Part shown: positions 37,731 to 51,438 of the stretch, in pieces
How the letters are laid out: each line of letters opens with the position of its first letter
Position numbering within the stretch: the stretch's first letter is position 1
Assembly (NCBI GenBank): GCA_014529385.2
Contig: CM043958.1
Coordinates: 83,825,525-83,889,524 of the forward strand
Length of the DNA stretch: 64,000 nucleotides
Source: Adiantum capillus-veneris
Taxonomy: Eukaryota; Streptophyta; Polypodiopsida; Polypodiales; Pteridaceae
Direction of reading: 5' to 3'
Translations under genes and position numbers: made by a program
The notes under the pieces: generated by a model
The model's input: only the letters and a program-made list of their open reading frames with translations
Told to the model about the DNA's origin: nothing
Databases searched by the model: none

Positions 37731-37970
37731 GACTACTTGGACACTAGGAAGCAAGGTCATGCACTAGTTCACCTTGGACATTGAGTTTTAAAACTAGGTC
37801 CACCACTTGTCCAAGATATGCCACTTATATAGGGAGGGGGTTCTTGATCCAATATACACCACTTCTCAAATGTTGCTTCCATTGAAATAATTAAGGATTA
37901 CTTGACATTGAGATGCAAGTTGAATAGTCATTTAGTGATGACATTAGAACTAGGTCCACCACATGTCCAA
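37731..37970. repeat. Right copy of the direct repeat flanking the satellite block
   Basis: Matches 35957-36166 with substitutions and a ~24-bp insertion containing GGAAGCAAGGTCATGCAC. It is followed by another core copy at about 37958. Confidence 0.75.
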
Positions 37971-38154
37971 GCTATGTTGTAATATAGTAAGTGGGTCACT
38001 ATTTACCCACTTTGATTAGGGATCCTCAAATTGAAAGTTGTCGGACTATTAACATTCATAACCCTTATGTCTTTTATAATGAAAATTGTCAAATTTTGCT
38101 CAAAGAGAAGTACCTATGAGTATGAACTTGACAACATATTTTTTTCACTTGCAG

Positions 38155-39245
38155 GATGGACTTCGAATCTTGGGAGAAAGTACATTTGACTCTTGATAAT
38201 GAAATTGTTGGTATTGGTTGTGTGTATAGAACAGATCCAGATTCCACATGTGGTGGTATAAAGATAGGCCAAGGAAATGTATCTATACTAGTGGAGGAAT
38301 GTTTGAAGGATGTGGTACTCCCTTTTCCTACAATGGATACTACATATCTCCAAAGCTCATTATGGAGTGTTGTTCGATGGCCCAAGATTCTTTTGAAGTC
38401 TTTCATGATAAATAACGACCCAATCGACACAAATAAAAGCTACAATCGTGATGAACAAGGGGATCAACCTCATCCTCTACTTATAGATGCAATACCTATA
38501 ACAAGCCTAGAGTTTGAAACATTGATACGAGAATCTCGGAGAAATCAAAGGGTCCTTTTAAAGGACGATACAATGATGAAAATTTTACATGAAGTGACCA
38601 TCTTATATGTATTTCCAAACACTTATGTTAACTTCCATGTACTTGGTGATGATTTTCTGGGTGTGGGTATTGAAAGCGAGAATGAAATTAATCAGAATAT
38701 GCCTGATGTGGCTAGCATCACTTTGGTAAAGTGGCCCATCAAGCAGACAACCATATTGTATGGGATCCCATTACAACACTTTGTTCCTATTGGATCCCAT
38801 TACAACACTTCGTTCCTATTAATGGGATGCATGCTAGATGTGCAGAATCTGATGTATCTAATGATGATAATGCGAGAAAATATGGTGATGGGAATACCAA
38901 TGCTACATTGTTAAGGAAGCGGTGCTACATTTTTATCAACAAATCTTGGAAAACAAGAGCAGCACTAGCTTCTGCTTTTTATCTTGCAACTAAGTCAATT
39001 CAAAGGGTTTCATGTATTGATTGTTGTGGACAAAAATATTTTCAGTTTGCAGATCGGGATATGGTGACAAGGTTACGGCAAGAATTTTGGGGAGAGTCTC
39101 AGAAAGCACGCGCTAATTATGTTTATGATGCCCTATCTATATGCTATCAGAAAGATGAAAAGATGCGATACCAATTCAAGATAAACGGCTCTATTGTTTG
39201 TTGTAGAGCATGGTGTGAGCTACATGGAATACCAAAGACATCAAT
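38155..39245 (+). pseudogene. Transposase-like exon, interrupted by a duplication and by the chromovirus
   Basis: A strong splice acceptor (TTTTTTTCACTTGCAG, ending 38154) precedes the ORF, so this looks like an internal or terminal exon. The first part (38156 to about 38760) has GIGCVYRTDPDSTCGG and VVRWPKILLK, resembling the DUF8039-like region found with plant CACTA-type genes. The second part (about 38820-39245) contains RLRQEFWGESQ, KMRYQFKING and CRAWCELHGI, a pattern I associate with the N-terminal part of plant and animal transposase-like proteins. A 29-bp tandem duplication at 38762-38819 shifts the frame between the parts. The coding sequence stops at 39246, where the LTR begins; the rest would lie beyond the window. 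Assignment is moderate. Confidence 0.5.
38762..38819. repeat. 29-bp tandem duplication in the transposase-like exon
   Basis: GGATCCCATTACAACACTT(T/C)GTTCCTATT occurs twice head to tail. Because 29 is not a multiple of three it moves the reading frame, exactly where the upstream frame gives way to the downstream one. Confidence 0.9.
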
Positions 39246-40841
39246 TGTCATAATAATCAATATCTAATTCTCCTAAATGATTTTCTCATATTAAACTGAT
39301 CATTTAATGTGGGGAATGCCAGGGGAGAAAAAGCTAGAATATTGGTTAAGCTAGCAGACCGGCCATAGTAGGGATCCAAAGGAGGGAAAATAGGGATCCA
39401 AAGGGGGGGCCATCTGCAAAAGAGCCACGTGCAACAATGGGCTAAAAAGACCCTAAGGTTCAGCCCATTAAGACTTCCAAAATGCTAAGGTTCCAAAATT
39501 CAAAGGTTGTGTCCAAAGGTCAACCCTAGGGAAAATTGGATGCTTTGTGTGTGCCCTAAAAGTCTTTGCACATCCCTACATGGGAGGGGGCTAGCCCTAA
39601 AGGTAGGGGATGAGAGAGAAAGCCACACACACACACACACACACAGGCTCCCTTTACACAAAGGGAATGAGGGACACATGTCTGCTCCCTAGGCCAGATG
39701 CCCACAAGGTGTGCCCAATTTCTATTGGATGACCCTTGAAGTGGACCAATGAAAATTAAGCTAGATTAAATCTAATTTAATTAATTTAAAAACATTTAAT
39801 AAAAGAAACCAATGAGAATTAAGTCTCCTAGAAGACTATTGGGCAGTCTCCCAAGGGGTCCAATGAGCATTCAGGAGCCCCATGGCTTGCCTGATTCCTA
39901 TTGGCCAGAAGGCAAAGGGGTCCAATGAGAGTTTAGTTTAATTATTTAATTACCTGAATCTCTCACAAAAGGGGAAAGGGGGACACATGTCAGAAGGCTA
40001 TCACTTATGCTGCTTAATTGTAATTGGCTTGACTTGGGGAGGGCCAATGAGGCTTCAGGAAGAGCATTTAGCAAGAGGGCTCGCCCAAGAGAGAGAGGGG
40101 GCTGATTTTTGCAAAGCATTATCACACACACACTCACACAAGCTCATGTGTGAAGAAAGAGAAGACTATCTCTTCCCAAGCTTTAATGGAGAACTCATCA
40201 CCTACTCCAAGCTTGTGAGATAGAAGCCTACACCAACACTCTCTTGGCATGTGGATGCAAATCCAACCAAGAGCCAAGCTTCAATGCATGCTCATCTCCT
40301 CTACCAAGCTAATTACTAATCTAAGCTATGCTATATATGAGTGATTATGTGAGGAGATGTACATCTTTCTCGTAAGATACTCCTTCTTCCTCTCAATCTA
40401 CTCTCATAGCCTGCTAGCTCTCACCATCTTCGAAGGTGTGTGAGGTCTTGGGTCTGAGAACGGGGATAATTCAAGTTGTGTTTGTTAAGTGTTTTGCTTA
40501 GTGCATGAAGTTTCCATCTTCACTGCACTAGCTAGTCTTGAAGGAACACAAAGAATTGTATTGTACAATGTCTCTCTTGATGGGAGAAACCATAATACAA
40601 AGCCTTTTGGAGGGGGGACCGGCTCCATGAAAATCCGGTCCTCAACTGTTGTCAATAGCTTAATTGCTCTCTCTTTTGAAAGTATTGTCGATGCTATCTA
40701 ACTAGGTGTTATGCTTTTTGTTGCTCTCTCTCCACCCAAGCACTGTTGTAATTCTCATTAGGAATCTATTCTAATGAAATGCCCACTATGTTCATGCTAA
40801 TTTCCGCTACACATAAGTTATTAGTCCATTAAAATGTTACA
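39246..40841 (+). mobile_element. 5' LTR of chromovirus (1596 bp)
   Basis: Starts TGTCATAATAATC and ends GTTACA. The first ~897 bp recur at 46559-47456 with about 12 differences by eye. A TATA-like word (GCTATATATGAGTG) lies near 40329. It contains a (CA)n at about 39625-39645. The 5-bp left flank is TCAAT; its partner after the 3' LTR is outside the window. Confidence 0.9.
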
Positions 40842-40842
40842 T

Positions 40843-40854
40843 TGGTATCAGAGC
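40843..40854 (+). other. Primer-binding site (tRNA-iMet)
   Basis: TGGTATCAGAGC lies one base after the 5' LTR, an exact match to the usual plant initiator-Met primer site. Confidence 0.9.
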
Positions 40855-41259
40855 TCAAGGTTTCTCTTTTCTTGCTCAAGAAGGGAGGTCCTCAAGCTAG
40901 CTACAAATGGTTGGTATTTTTAATTGCCTGTGAGTAAGTAGAATAGGGATTTTTCAGCCTTGCAGTGCGCCTGCCTTCGTGCAGTTAATGGGGCATCACC
41001 GTCGAGAGCTATGGTCTTAATAGTGGAGTCCTACAGGGCTTGCCTACGGCTTAACCACTATTGAGCTATTAGAAGCTTTGACAGGAGCCGGTGCTGTTTT
41101 GGTGTCGAAAGACCCTCTCTTCTATTCCTTGCAATTAATGGTATTCGAGCCGTGGGTACAGTAGATTGAGTGCTTTTTCTAAAGGGGTAAAGAGGAGTAG
41201 CAACTAGGGCTTGAAGCGCCAAAGTACACCTAAAAAGTTTACACCTAAAAGTTGTTAGA

Positions 41260-42696
41260 ATGGCTGACAATAGTAAAGAGAGTGAAATTAATGTTGATAA
41301 CTTTGATTTTGCTCATGAGCAAGCTACTAATGATGCTTCAATGCTTGTTAACTATCTTGTTTCTAGGCTTCAACAATCCATGGGCAATCCATCTCTCCAA
41401 AGTGAAGTGCAACGACAGCTCCGTGCTCACGGGATTCTCCGAGCTCATCACCATGACGAGAGAACACCTAGGAAGCCTCCTTGTGAGACAACCAAAAGAG
41501 GTATCTCTCCGATTCGGGAAGAAGAAGAGAATCCATATGAAGGGCTCAAGAATTTACTTCTTGATGATGCATCTCCTTCCCAAAGGAGAACTCAAGAGCT
41601 TCCACCAAAGCAACGAGAAAGAAGCGAGTCTCCCGCCACCTCGGCGGAGATGGCTCCACGAAGACGGCGGGCTAAACGCTCTCCATCACCACCAAAGCAG
41701 AGAAAACCATCACACTCTTCTCCACGCCATAATTCAAAGAGGGATGATAAAAAGCAAGAGAAGAAAAAGGCAAGAAAGAGGACACTCTCTTCTCCATCTT
41801 CTTCATCCTCTTCCTCTTATGAAAGCTATGGTGAAGACGACAAAGATCAAGACAAGAAAAAGGCGAGAAAGAGGTCACCCTCTTCTCCACCTTCTTCAAA
41901 TTCTTCACCTTCTGAAGAAAGTGACGGTGCAACCTTTGAACCATCAAAAAGAAGAGGCCATAGGAAATCCTATGCCGCATGGAAGAGGTCGTCCAAGTTG
42001 AAGAAATTCAAAGAGGGAGGGAAGAGCATCTCTTTCCTTACCTATGATGGTACCTTTGGTGCTACGGAAAAAGTCTTGGCCTTTATCCAACAATTCGATG
42101 CGGCGTTTGGAGATGAGGGCTTCACGGAGTCCTCTAAGCTACGCCATGTAGCTATGCACTTTCAAAAGTCCGCCAGACAATGGTGGTCTAGCCTACGAGC
42201 CAAAGGTGAATCTCCACGAACATGGAAAGCTTTAAGAGCTTCCAGTATGAAGCAGTTTTTGGCCATCGATGCCAAAGAAAAAGTACTCACCAAATGGCGA
42301 AGCTTAAAGCTCTCTCCCAATGAATCTATCCACAAATATGTAGACAAGTTTTGGGACCTACAACTCAAAGCCACTGTCTTCAAAAAGTTGGATTTTGGAG
42401 AGCAAAAGCAACAATTTTGTGTGGGCTTAACCGAAGAAATGGCGGAGTATGTCAACTCCCAAAGACCACGTACCATATCGGCGGTAATACACCACACTAT
42501 GGTCGCCTCTCGAATCAATTTCCAAACGGGGGCAAAAAGAAATAATAAGCCCCCGGAAAATAAGGGTTCCAATGAGCCTAAGGGGAAGGACAATGTCCAA
42601 AAGTCTCCTAAGGGCAACTCCAACAAAGCTAAAGAGAAGGGAGTTTACAAAGGTAAGAATAAACTCTCTCCTGAAGAGCTTGAGTGTGAGTCGTAA
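41260..42696 (+). CDS. gag: Chromovirus gag
   Basis: An intact 478-codon frame from the first ATG after the leader. Residues ~110-245 are rich in Ser, Arg and Lys, SR-protein-like, with two copies of a ~38-residue block (each with KKKARKR followed by a Ser run). Residues ~255-420 are a retrotransposon capsid domain (FLTYDGTFGATEKV, AMHFQKSARQWWSSL, WRSLKLSPNESIHKY). The zinc knuckle is not in this frame; it follows in the next ORF, so the usual gag C-terminus appears displaced by a frameshift near 42690. Gag would form the virus-like particle that packages the element RNA. Capsid call is firm; the role of the Ser/Arg-rich region is unknown. Confidence 0.85.
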   Translation: MADNSKESEINVDNFDFAHEQATNDASMLVNYLVSRLQQSMGNPSLQSEVQRQLRAHGILRAHHHDERTPRKPPCETTKRGISPIREEEENPYEGLKNLLLDDASPSQRRTQELPPKQRERSESPATSAEMAPRRRRAKRSPSPPKQRKPSHSSPRHNSKRDDKKQEKKKARKRTLSSPSSSSSSSYESYGEDDKDQDKKKARKRSPSSPPSSNSSPSEESDGATFEPSKRRGHRKSYAAWKRSSKLKKFKEGGKSISFLTYDGTFGATEKVLAFIQQFDAAFGDEGFTESSKLRHVAMHFQKSARQWWSSLRAKGESPRTWKALRASSMKQFLAIDAKEKVLTKWRSLKLSPNESIHKYVDKFWDLQLKATVFKKLDFGEQKQQFCVGLTEEMAEYVNSQRPRTISAVIHHTMVASRINFQTGAKRNNKPPENKGSNEPKGKDNVQKSPKGNSNKAKEKGVYKGKNKLSPEELECES

Positions 42697-43606
42697 GGAT
42701 AACCGGTGTTTCAAGTGTGGCGAACAAAGGCATGTGTACCGTGCTTGTCCCCAAAAGAACAACCGCCAAGATCCTCCTAGAGCTTCCTTGGTTGAAATCC
42801 AAGAGGAGGAGACTCACCAAACTCACCACAAAGAATCTCCTCTATGCCATGCTTGGGGAAAGGTAAGAGAACATGATGCTTTTATTCTCTTTGACCCTGG
42901 TTCTACTCACAATTTTATATCTATAGAGTTGGCCACCAAGCTAGGAATACAATCCTACGAGATGGGAGATGTCCTACCTGCAGACAATGCCTTCAAGAGG
43001 CAAGAAGCTTCAGTCACTCCCTTAATCGGGAAATTGAGGCTTCATGGCCAAGGCTATGTGGACAAAGAGGACTTCTTTATCTCTCCTCTCAAGCATGAGG
43101 ATGTAATCCTAGGGGCACCATGGTTTGACCGCGTGGCTGCCGATGTTAAATTTCTTGAAAGGAGAATCTCCTTTAAGTTCAGGGAAAAAGACATGTATAT
43201 AGATGCTAAGGAAATGGGTAACACCATCCCCATTGTACATACACCAGCTTTCAACAAGTCAATAAAGAGCTCTATTTCCGTGTACATGATTTTTGTTAAA
43301 GACTCTCAAAATGAACCTAATGCTTTAGCAAAAGAAAATAAAAGCAACCAAAAGGAATTAGAGTTATCCAATTTTCTCAAGGGGTTTCAAGATGTTTTTA
43401 TTGACGACATCCCTTGTGAGCTACCTCCTAAACGAGGTAATGATGACCATGCAATTGAACTTCTTCCAGGAAGTTCACCGCCTAATAAACCTCCTTATAG
43501 AGTTTCTCAAGCTCAACAAGAGGAGATTATGCGGCAAGTGCATGAGTTAGTTGAGAAGGGTATGGTTAGGCCAAGCTCATCTCCATTTGCTCACCTGTGC
43601 TATTAG
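42572..43606 (+). pseudogene. Chromovirus zinc knuckle, protease and start of RT
   Basis: Open frame, +1 relative to gag and overlapping its end. The supported part begins near 42690: CCHC knuckle CFKCGEQRHVYRAC (CX2CX4HX4C), then protease AFILFDPGSTHNFIS with the catalytic Asp in a DPGS form also seen in chromoviruses, then the ILGAPWFD motif, then the RT N-terminus (YRVSQAQQEEIMRQ, VEKGMVRPSSSP). The frame is lost at about 43590 in the segment that should read into SPVLLVQKK. Confidence 0.8.
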
Positions 43607-45186
43607 TGCAAAAGAAAGACGACACATATTGTATGTGTGTCGACTATAGAGCACTAAATAGGATCACTATCAAGAATAGGTTTCCCGTTCCATGGGTAGA
43701 AGACCTATTTGATAAGCTACAAGGATTGACCTACTTCAGTAGGGTTGACCTAAAAAGTGGCTATCATCAAATAAGGATAGTTGATCAAGACATTGTAAAG
43801 ACCGCATTTCGTACTACATTTGGTCTTTACAAATACATTGTCATGCCTTTTGGCTTGACCAATGCACCAGCCACATTCAACCGCTTGATGGAGAAGCTGT
43901 TCAGGCCTCATCGAACCTTCACTGGAGTGTTCTTTGATGATATTATCATCTACTCTAATTCATTGGAGAAACACAAGCAACACCTCCAGGTAATATTTCA
44001 AGTTTTAAGAGAGAATAAACTTTATGTTAATCGAAAGAAAAGTGATTTTTTCTTGCAAGAGATTCAATATTTAGGTCACATTATCTCTCAAGATGGCATC
44101 CAAATGGATCCATCCAAGTTAGAGGTAATAAAAGGATGGCCTAAACCAAGGAATCTGCATGAACTAAGAAGCTTCATAGGTATGTGTGCATACTATAGAC
44201 GCTTCATAGAAAAGTTCTCACAAATTGCGGGACCATTACATGACCTAACAAAGAAAAGTGTTAGGTATACATGGTCTGCTAAGGAGAACAATGCTTTCGA
44301 AAAGCTTAAAGAAAAGCTTATCTCTCAACTTGTGCTTACACTACCGGATCTCTCAAAACCATTTGAGGTCCAATGCGATGCTTGTGGTGATTGCCTTGGA
44401 GCTGTTTTGCTCCAAGAAGGGCACGCCATAGGCTATGAGAGTCGAAGGCTCGACCCTATTGAGCAAGCTCTAGGCATATACGAAAAGGAACTCCTTGCAG
44501 TTCTACATGCCTTAGACTCATGGAAGCACTATTTATTGGGGACTCCTTTCATTCTGCGAACGGATCACCAAAGTCTTAAGTACTTCATGACACAGACCAA
44601 GCTCTCCGACAAACAAATGAGGTGGGCAAATTTCCTTTCGCAATTTCATTTTCATATTGCTCACATTGCTGGCAAGCATAATCAAGTAGCTGATGCACTC
44701 ACAAGACGGCCGAGAGTGAATGCGGTTTCCATAGCAACTCACAATGATCTATCTTCAATGATAGATGAGTATGCTATTGATCCCGATTTTAGAGATGTGA
44801 TTTCAGCCCTTGCATTAGGGAAGAAAGAAGAACCATTTACTTTACAAGATGGTTATCTTCTCTATGGCAATAGACTATGCGTTACTAACTCACTACGTGA
44901 GAAAGTAATGTATGAATCTCATGCTCCACCTTATGCGGGGCATAGAGGGATTCAGTCTACCTTAAAGGGAATTGAAACATATTTCTATTGGCCTACCATG
45001 AAAGTGAGCATACAAGAGTATGTTTCCAAATGTGTGGTATGCCAAAAGACAAAATTTGATAGAGGGAAGCAACTTGGATTGCTTCAACCCTTGACAGTCC
45101 CTAATTCACCATGGGAGAGCATATCCATGGATTTTATCTTTGGATTGCCTAAGTCTATCCATGGGAATATGGACGATAGTAGATAG
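43597..45186 (+). pseudogene. pol: Chromovirus RT, RNase H and integrase N-terminus
   Basis: 529 open codons. RT: CVDYRALNRIT, YFSRVDLKSGYHQI (first Asp), MPFGLTNAPATF, FFDDIIIYS (Asp pair kept). RNase H: FEVQCDACGDCLGAVLL, YEKELLAV, RTDHQSLKYF and VADALTRR give the expected D-E-D-D. Integrase zinc finger: HAPPYAGHRGIQST with CVVCQKTK downstream (HHCC type), then the core first Asp in SMDFIFGLP. The frame is lost at about 45170-45186 and continues in another frame. No stop codon lies inside; only indels at both ends damage it. Confidence 0.9.
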
Positions 45187-46201
45187 GTTTAGTAAACAAG
45201 CTCATTTTATACCTGTCAAAAAGACTATCAAAGCCCATCAAATGGCAACCCTCTTTATTTCACAAATTTTCAAGTACCATGGCTTGCCCATGTCCATAGT
45301 GTCGGATAGAGATCCTAGAATGACCAGTAATTTTTGGAAGGGTCTCTTTGAGAATTTTGGAACAAAGCTAAACTTCTCTTCGGCCTATCATCCACAAACT
45401 GATGGCCAAAGTGAAATAGCTAACCTAACCATTCTTGATCTACTAAAAGCCTATGTAACGGAAGTAGATCAAAGATCCCAATGGGAGAAGTACTTACCCT
45501 TAGTGGAGTATGCTTACAATAACACTGTACATACTTCCACAGGAAAAGCACCTTTCGAGGTAATTGAGGGAAGATCAAAAAGTCCCTTGCTACTTAAGGT
45601 ACATGGGAATATCTTCACTGCAGATGAGTATAGCCGAGACCTACAAGAATCTTTCCAAAAGATTAAGGATGCTATCTCTATCTCACAGCAAAGGCAAAAT
45701 GCTGCTGCTGACAAGCATAGAAGAGCCCAAGCCTTTAAAGAAAACGATTGGGTCTTGTTAAAGTTTCCCAAAGCTCGATTAAGGCACACAACGGGAAAGA
45801 ATCCTACGGGTCACCAAAAGTACTATGCTAAACTAGCAAAAAGGTACTATGGTCCCTTTCAGATTCTTAGGCCAATCAATGAGATGGCCTATCAACTCAA
45901 GTTGCCCAATCATTGGCTCATACACAATGCTTTTCATGTGAGCCTATTAAAGCCTTACAAAGGAGAGCCACCTCAAGAACCAACTATTGAAGACCCACCG
46001 GAGATCGAGGACCAAGAAGAGGTGCTGCAACCCGAGTCCATTCTCCGACATGAAGACAAGGTACTAAAAGGCGGTAAGACTATCCGACGATATCTTATTA
46101 AGTTTAAGAATTATCCTTTTGAAGATGCTAGATGGATGCAAGGCATACAATTAAAGGATAACCTAAACCTTGTCAATGCTTACAATGCTTCCCAAGAGTA
46201 A
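45160..46201 (+). pseudogene. pol: Chromovirus integrase core, C-terminus and chromodomain
   Basis: The frame resumes at VDRFSKQAHFIP. The second catalytic Asp is in VSDRDPRM and the Glu in TDGQSEIAN, with 35 residues between, so the DDE triad is complete. Then comes a GPFQIL-type C-terminal domain (KRYYGPFQILRPI). Near the end, ILRHEDKVLKGGKTI, RRYLIKFKNY and DARWMQ form a chromodomain, the mark of chromoviruses, thought to steer integration to marked chromatin. Stop at 46199. Confidence 0.9.
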
Positions 46202-46558
46202 GCAAATGTACAAAATGTTAAAAATGAACAAAATTTTTTGTCTTATAAGACTCTCTTTTTCTTTATTTGTGCACAAAAATGAAGTAGTATGCATGCTTAG
46301 ATGAGGTTTGCGGAGACGACGTCTCCCAAACACCAAGTAGAGCTTGTCACTCTACTATGGAAGACTGATAGGACTAATGTGCAGACATGCTTGCGGCAAC
46401 CTCAGGCTCTCAAGCGCCAAATGGACTAGTCATCCATTGTGGAATGATGTCGTAGGGTAACATAGGGATCCTCTACCCGCTAAGAAAAGGACTCATGAAC
46501 ATGCTTTATCTTCTCTACACCATAGTCGAGGACGACTATGATTTCAAGAGAGAGGTAA
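46202..46558 (+). other. 3' untranslated segment and polypurine tract
   Basis: Non-coding; ends CAAGAGAGAGGTAA just before the 3' LTR, the plus-strand primer. Confidence 0.75.
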
Positions 46559-47456
46559 TGTCATAATAATCAATATCTAATTCTCCTAAATGATTTTCTC
46601 ATATTAAACTGATCATTTAATGTGGGGAAGGCCAGGGGAGAAAAAGCTAGAATATTGGTTAAGCTAGCAGACCGGCCACAGTAGGGATCCAAAGGAGGGA
46701 AAATAGGGATCCAAAGGGGGGGCCATCTGCAAAAGAGCCATGTGCAACAATGGGCTAAAAAGACCCTAAGGTTCAGCCCATTAAGACTTCCAAAATGCTA
46801 AGGTTCCAAAATTCAAAGGTTGTGTCCAAAGGTCAACCCTAGGGAAAATTGGATGCTTTGTGTGTGCCCTAAAAGTCTTTGCATATCCCTACATGGAAGG
46901 GGGCGAGCCCTAAAGGTAGGGGATGAGAGAGAAAGCCACACACACACACACACACACAGGCTCCCTTTACACAAAGGGAATGAGGGACACATGTCTGCTC
47001 CCTAGGCCAGATGCCCACAAGGTGTGCCCAATTTCTATTGGATGACCCTTGAAGTGGACCAATGAAAATTAAGCTAGATTAAATCTAATTTAATTAATTT
47101 AAAAACATTTAATAAAAGAAACCAATGAGAATTAAGTCTCCTAGAAGACTATTGGGCAGTCTCCCAAGGGGTCCAATGAGCATTCAGGAGCCCCATGGCT
47201 TGCCTGATTCCTATTGGCCAGGAGGCAAAGGGGTCCAATGAGAGTTTAGTTTAATTATTTAATTACCTAAAGCTCTCACAAAAGGGGAAAGGGGGACACA
47301 TGTCAGAAGGCTATCACTTATGATGCTTAATTGTAATTGTCTTGACTTGGGGAGGGCCAATGAGGCTTCAGGAAGAGCATTTAGCAAGAGGGCTCGCCCA
47401 AGAGAGAGAGGGGGGTGATTTTTGCAAAGCATTATCACACACACACTCACACAAGC
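46559..47456 (+). mobile_element. 3' LTR of chromovirus, left part only
   Basis: Matches 39246-40143. It stops at CACACAAGC, where the copia LTR begins; the remaining ~700 bp should resume beyond the copia element, outside the window. Confidence 0.9.
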
Positions 47457-47648
47457 TGAAGGAGTATGAGCGGAAGTGCGACGCGGGAGAGAGTGCGAGA
47501 AGAAGAGCACGACGATATGGTGAACTCGCTCTACTGTAATGTGTAGAGCATAGTGAGTTCTTATTAGGTTTTTACAAAAGAATATGTGTACATACCTGGC
47601 GGCCCGCCCACTTACCTTGGCGACCACATTGGGCTTTATACCCCAACA
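47457..47648 (-). mobile_element. Copia 3' LTR (192 bp)
   Basis: On the minus strand it runs TGTTGGGGTATAAAGCCC ... CATACTCCTTCA. It is short even for copia. It is preceded on the minus strand by the polypurine tract AAGTGGGAGGT (47649-47659). Confidence 0.85.
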
Positions 47649-47743
47649 ACCTCCCACTTAAAGTCCAATGTGGTACTTTAAGTGTGAGAGAAGCTACTAT
47701 AAAAGCTAATATACAAGAGATGTAGAGAAGTGATGTACTACCC

Positions 47744-48671
47744 TCAACCTAACTGCTTGCGAAAATGCACAAAGCTCTCTGAGGGAAGTCCTTTTGTAAG
47801 CAGATCAGCAAGATTTTCTGTCGTGTGAACTTTGACAAGCTGAATTTGCTTATCCTCGAGCATTTCCCCGATGAAATGATACTTCACATCCACATGCTTT
47901 GTCTTTGAGTGATAAACTGGATTGCGAGCCAATTGTATAGCACTTTGACTATCACAATATAACACAGGCATCTCTTCTTTGATTCCCAAATATGTTACTA
48001 GTCGATTAAGCCAAATTGATTCTTTGCATGCCTCTGATGCTGCAACATATTCAGCCTCTGTAGTAGACTGAGTAACACAATCTTGTAATCTAGAATGCCA
48101 TGATACTGCTCCACCAGCCAATGTAAAGACATACCCTGACGTAGACCTTCGGTTGTCTAAGTCACCTGCATAATCTGAGTCTGTAAAACCCTTTACACTT
48201 AGCTCCTGACTCCCATAGCATATACGCATACTCTTTGTAGCTTTCAGGTATCTCAATATTCCTTTCACTGCCTCCCAATGTTTCTTGCTTGGGTTTGACA
48301 TGTATCGACTTACTACTCCCACTTCAAATGCAATGTCTAGGCGAGTAGCAATCATTGCATACATCAAACTACCCACTGCAGACGCATATGGAATCTTATC
48401 CATTTCATCCTGTTCTTCCTCAGACACAGTACAATCTTGTTTTCTAAGTTTCACATATGGTGGCAATGGAACACTCAGTGCCTTTCCCTTCTCCATATTG
48501 AAACGTTGCAAAACCTTGTCAATATACTCTGTTTGAGATAACCAAATCAACTTCTTTCATATGTTTCTCTCAATGCGCATACCAAGGATATGACTTGCCT
48601 CACCCATGTCTTTCATGTGAAATGATTTTGCCATCTTTGACTTCAAAGATGAAATTTCTTCCAAGTGCTTG
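47744..48671 (-). pseudogene. pol: Copia RT C-terminus and RNase H
   Basis: Downstream half of the interrupted pol. RT tail FHMKDMGEASHILGM and WLSQTEYIDKVLQRF, then YASAVGSLMYAM, and RNase H with GFTDSDYAGD, TQSTTEAEYVAASEA, YCDSQSAIQLA and HVDVKYHFI: the copia RNase H D-E-D residues are present. One in-frame TGA (48557-48559) lies between ILGM and WLSQ, explicable as CGA to TGA. Ends at 47744. Confidence 0.9.
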
Positions 48672-48675
48672 CCAG

Positions 48676-51410
<2,735 letters not shown>

Positions 51411-51428
51411 TTAGCCCTCCCCCAGGAT
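51411..51428 (-). other. Polypurine tract of the Tat-like element
   Basis: CTGGGGGAGGGCTAA on the minus strand, abutting the LTR. Confidence 0.8.
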
Positions 51429-51438
51429 GATGGTATAT

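Noticed and set aside
39507-40223. ORFs inside the chromovirus LTRs (also 46820-47657)
   Set aside because: Present in both LTRs, built on repeats and LTR promoter sequence, no domain.
41252-42001. 249-codon ORF overlapping gag in another frame
   Set aside because: It shadows the Lys/Ser-rich gag segment; the gag frame carries the capsid domain.
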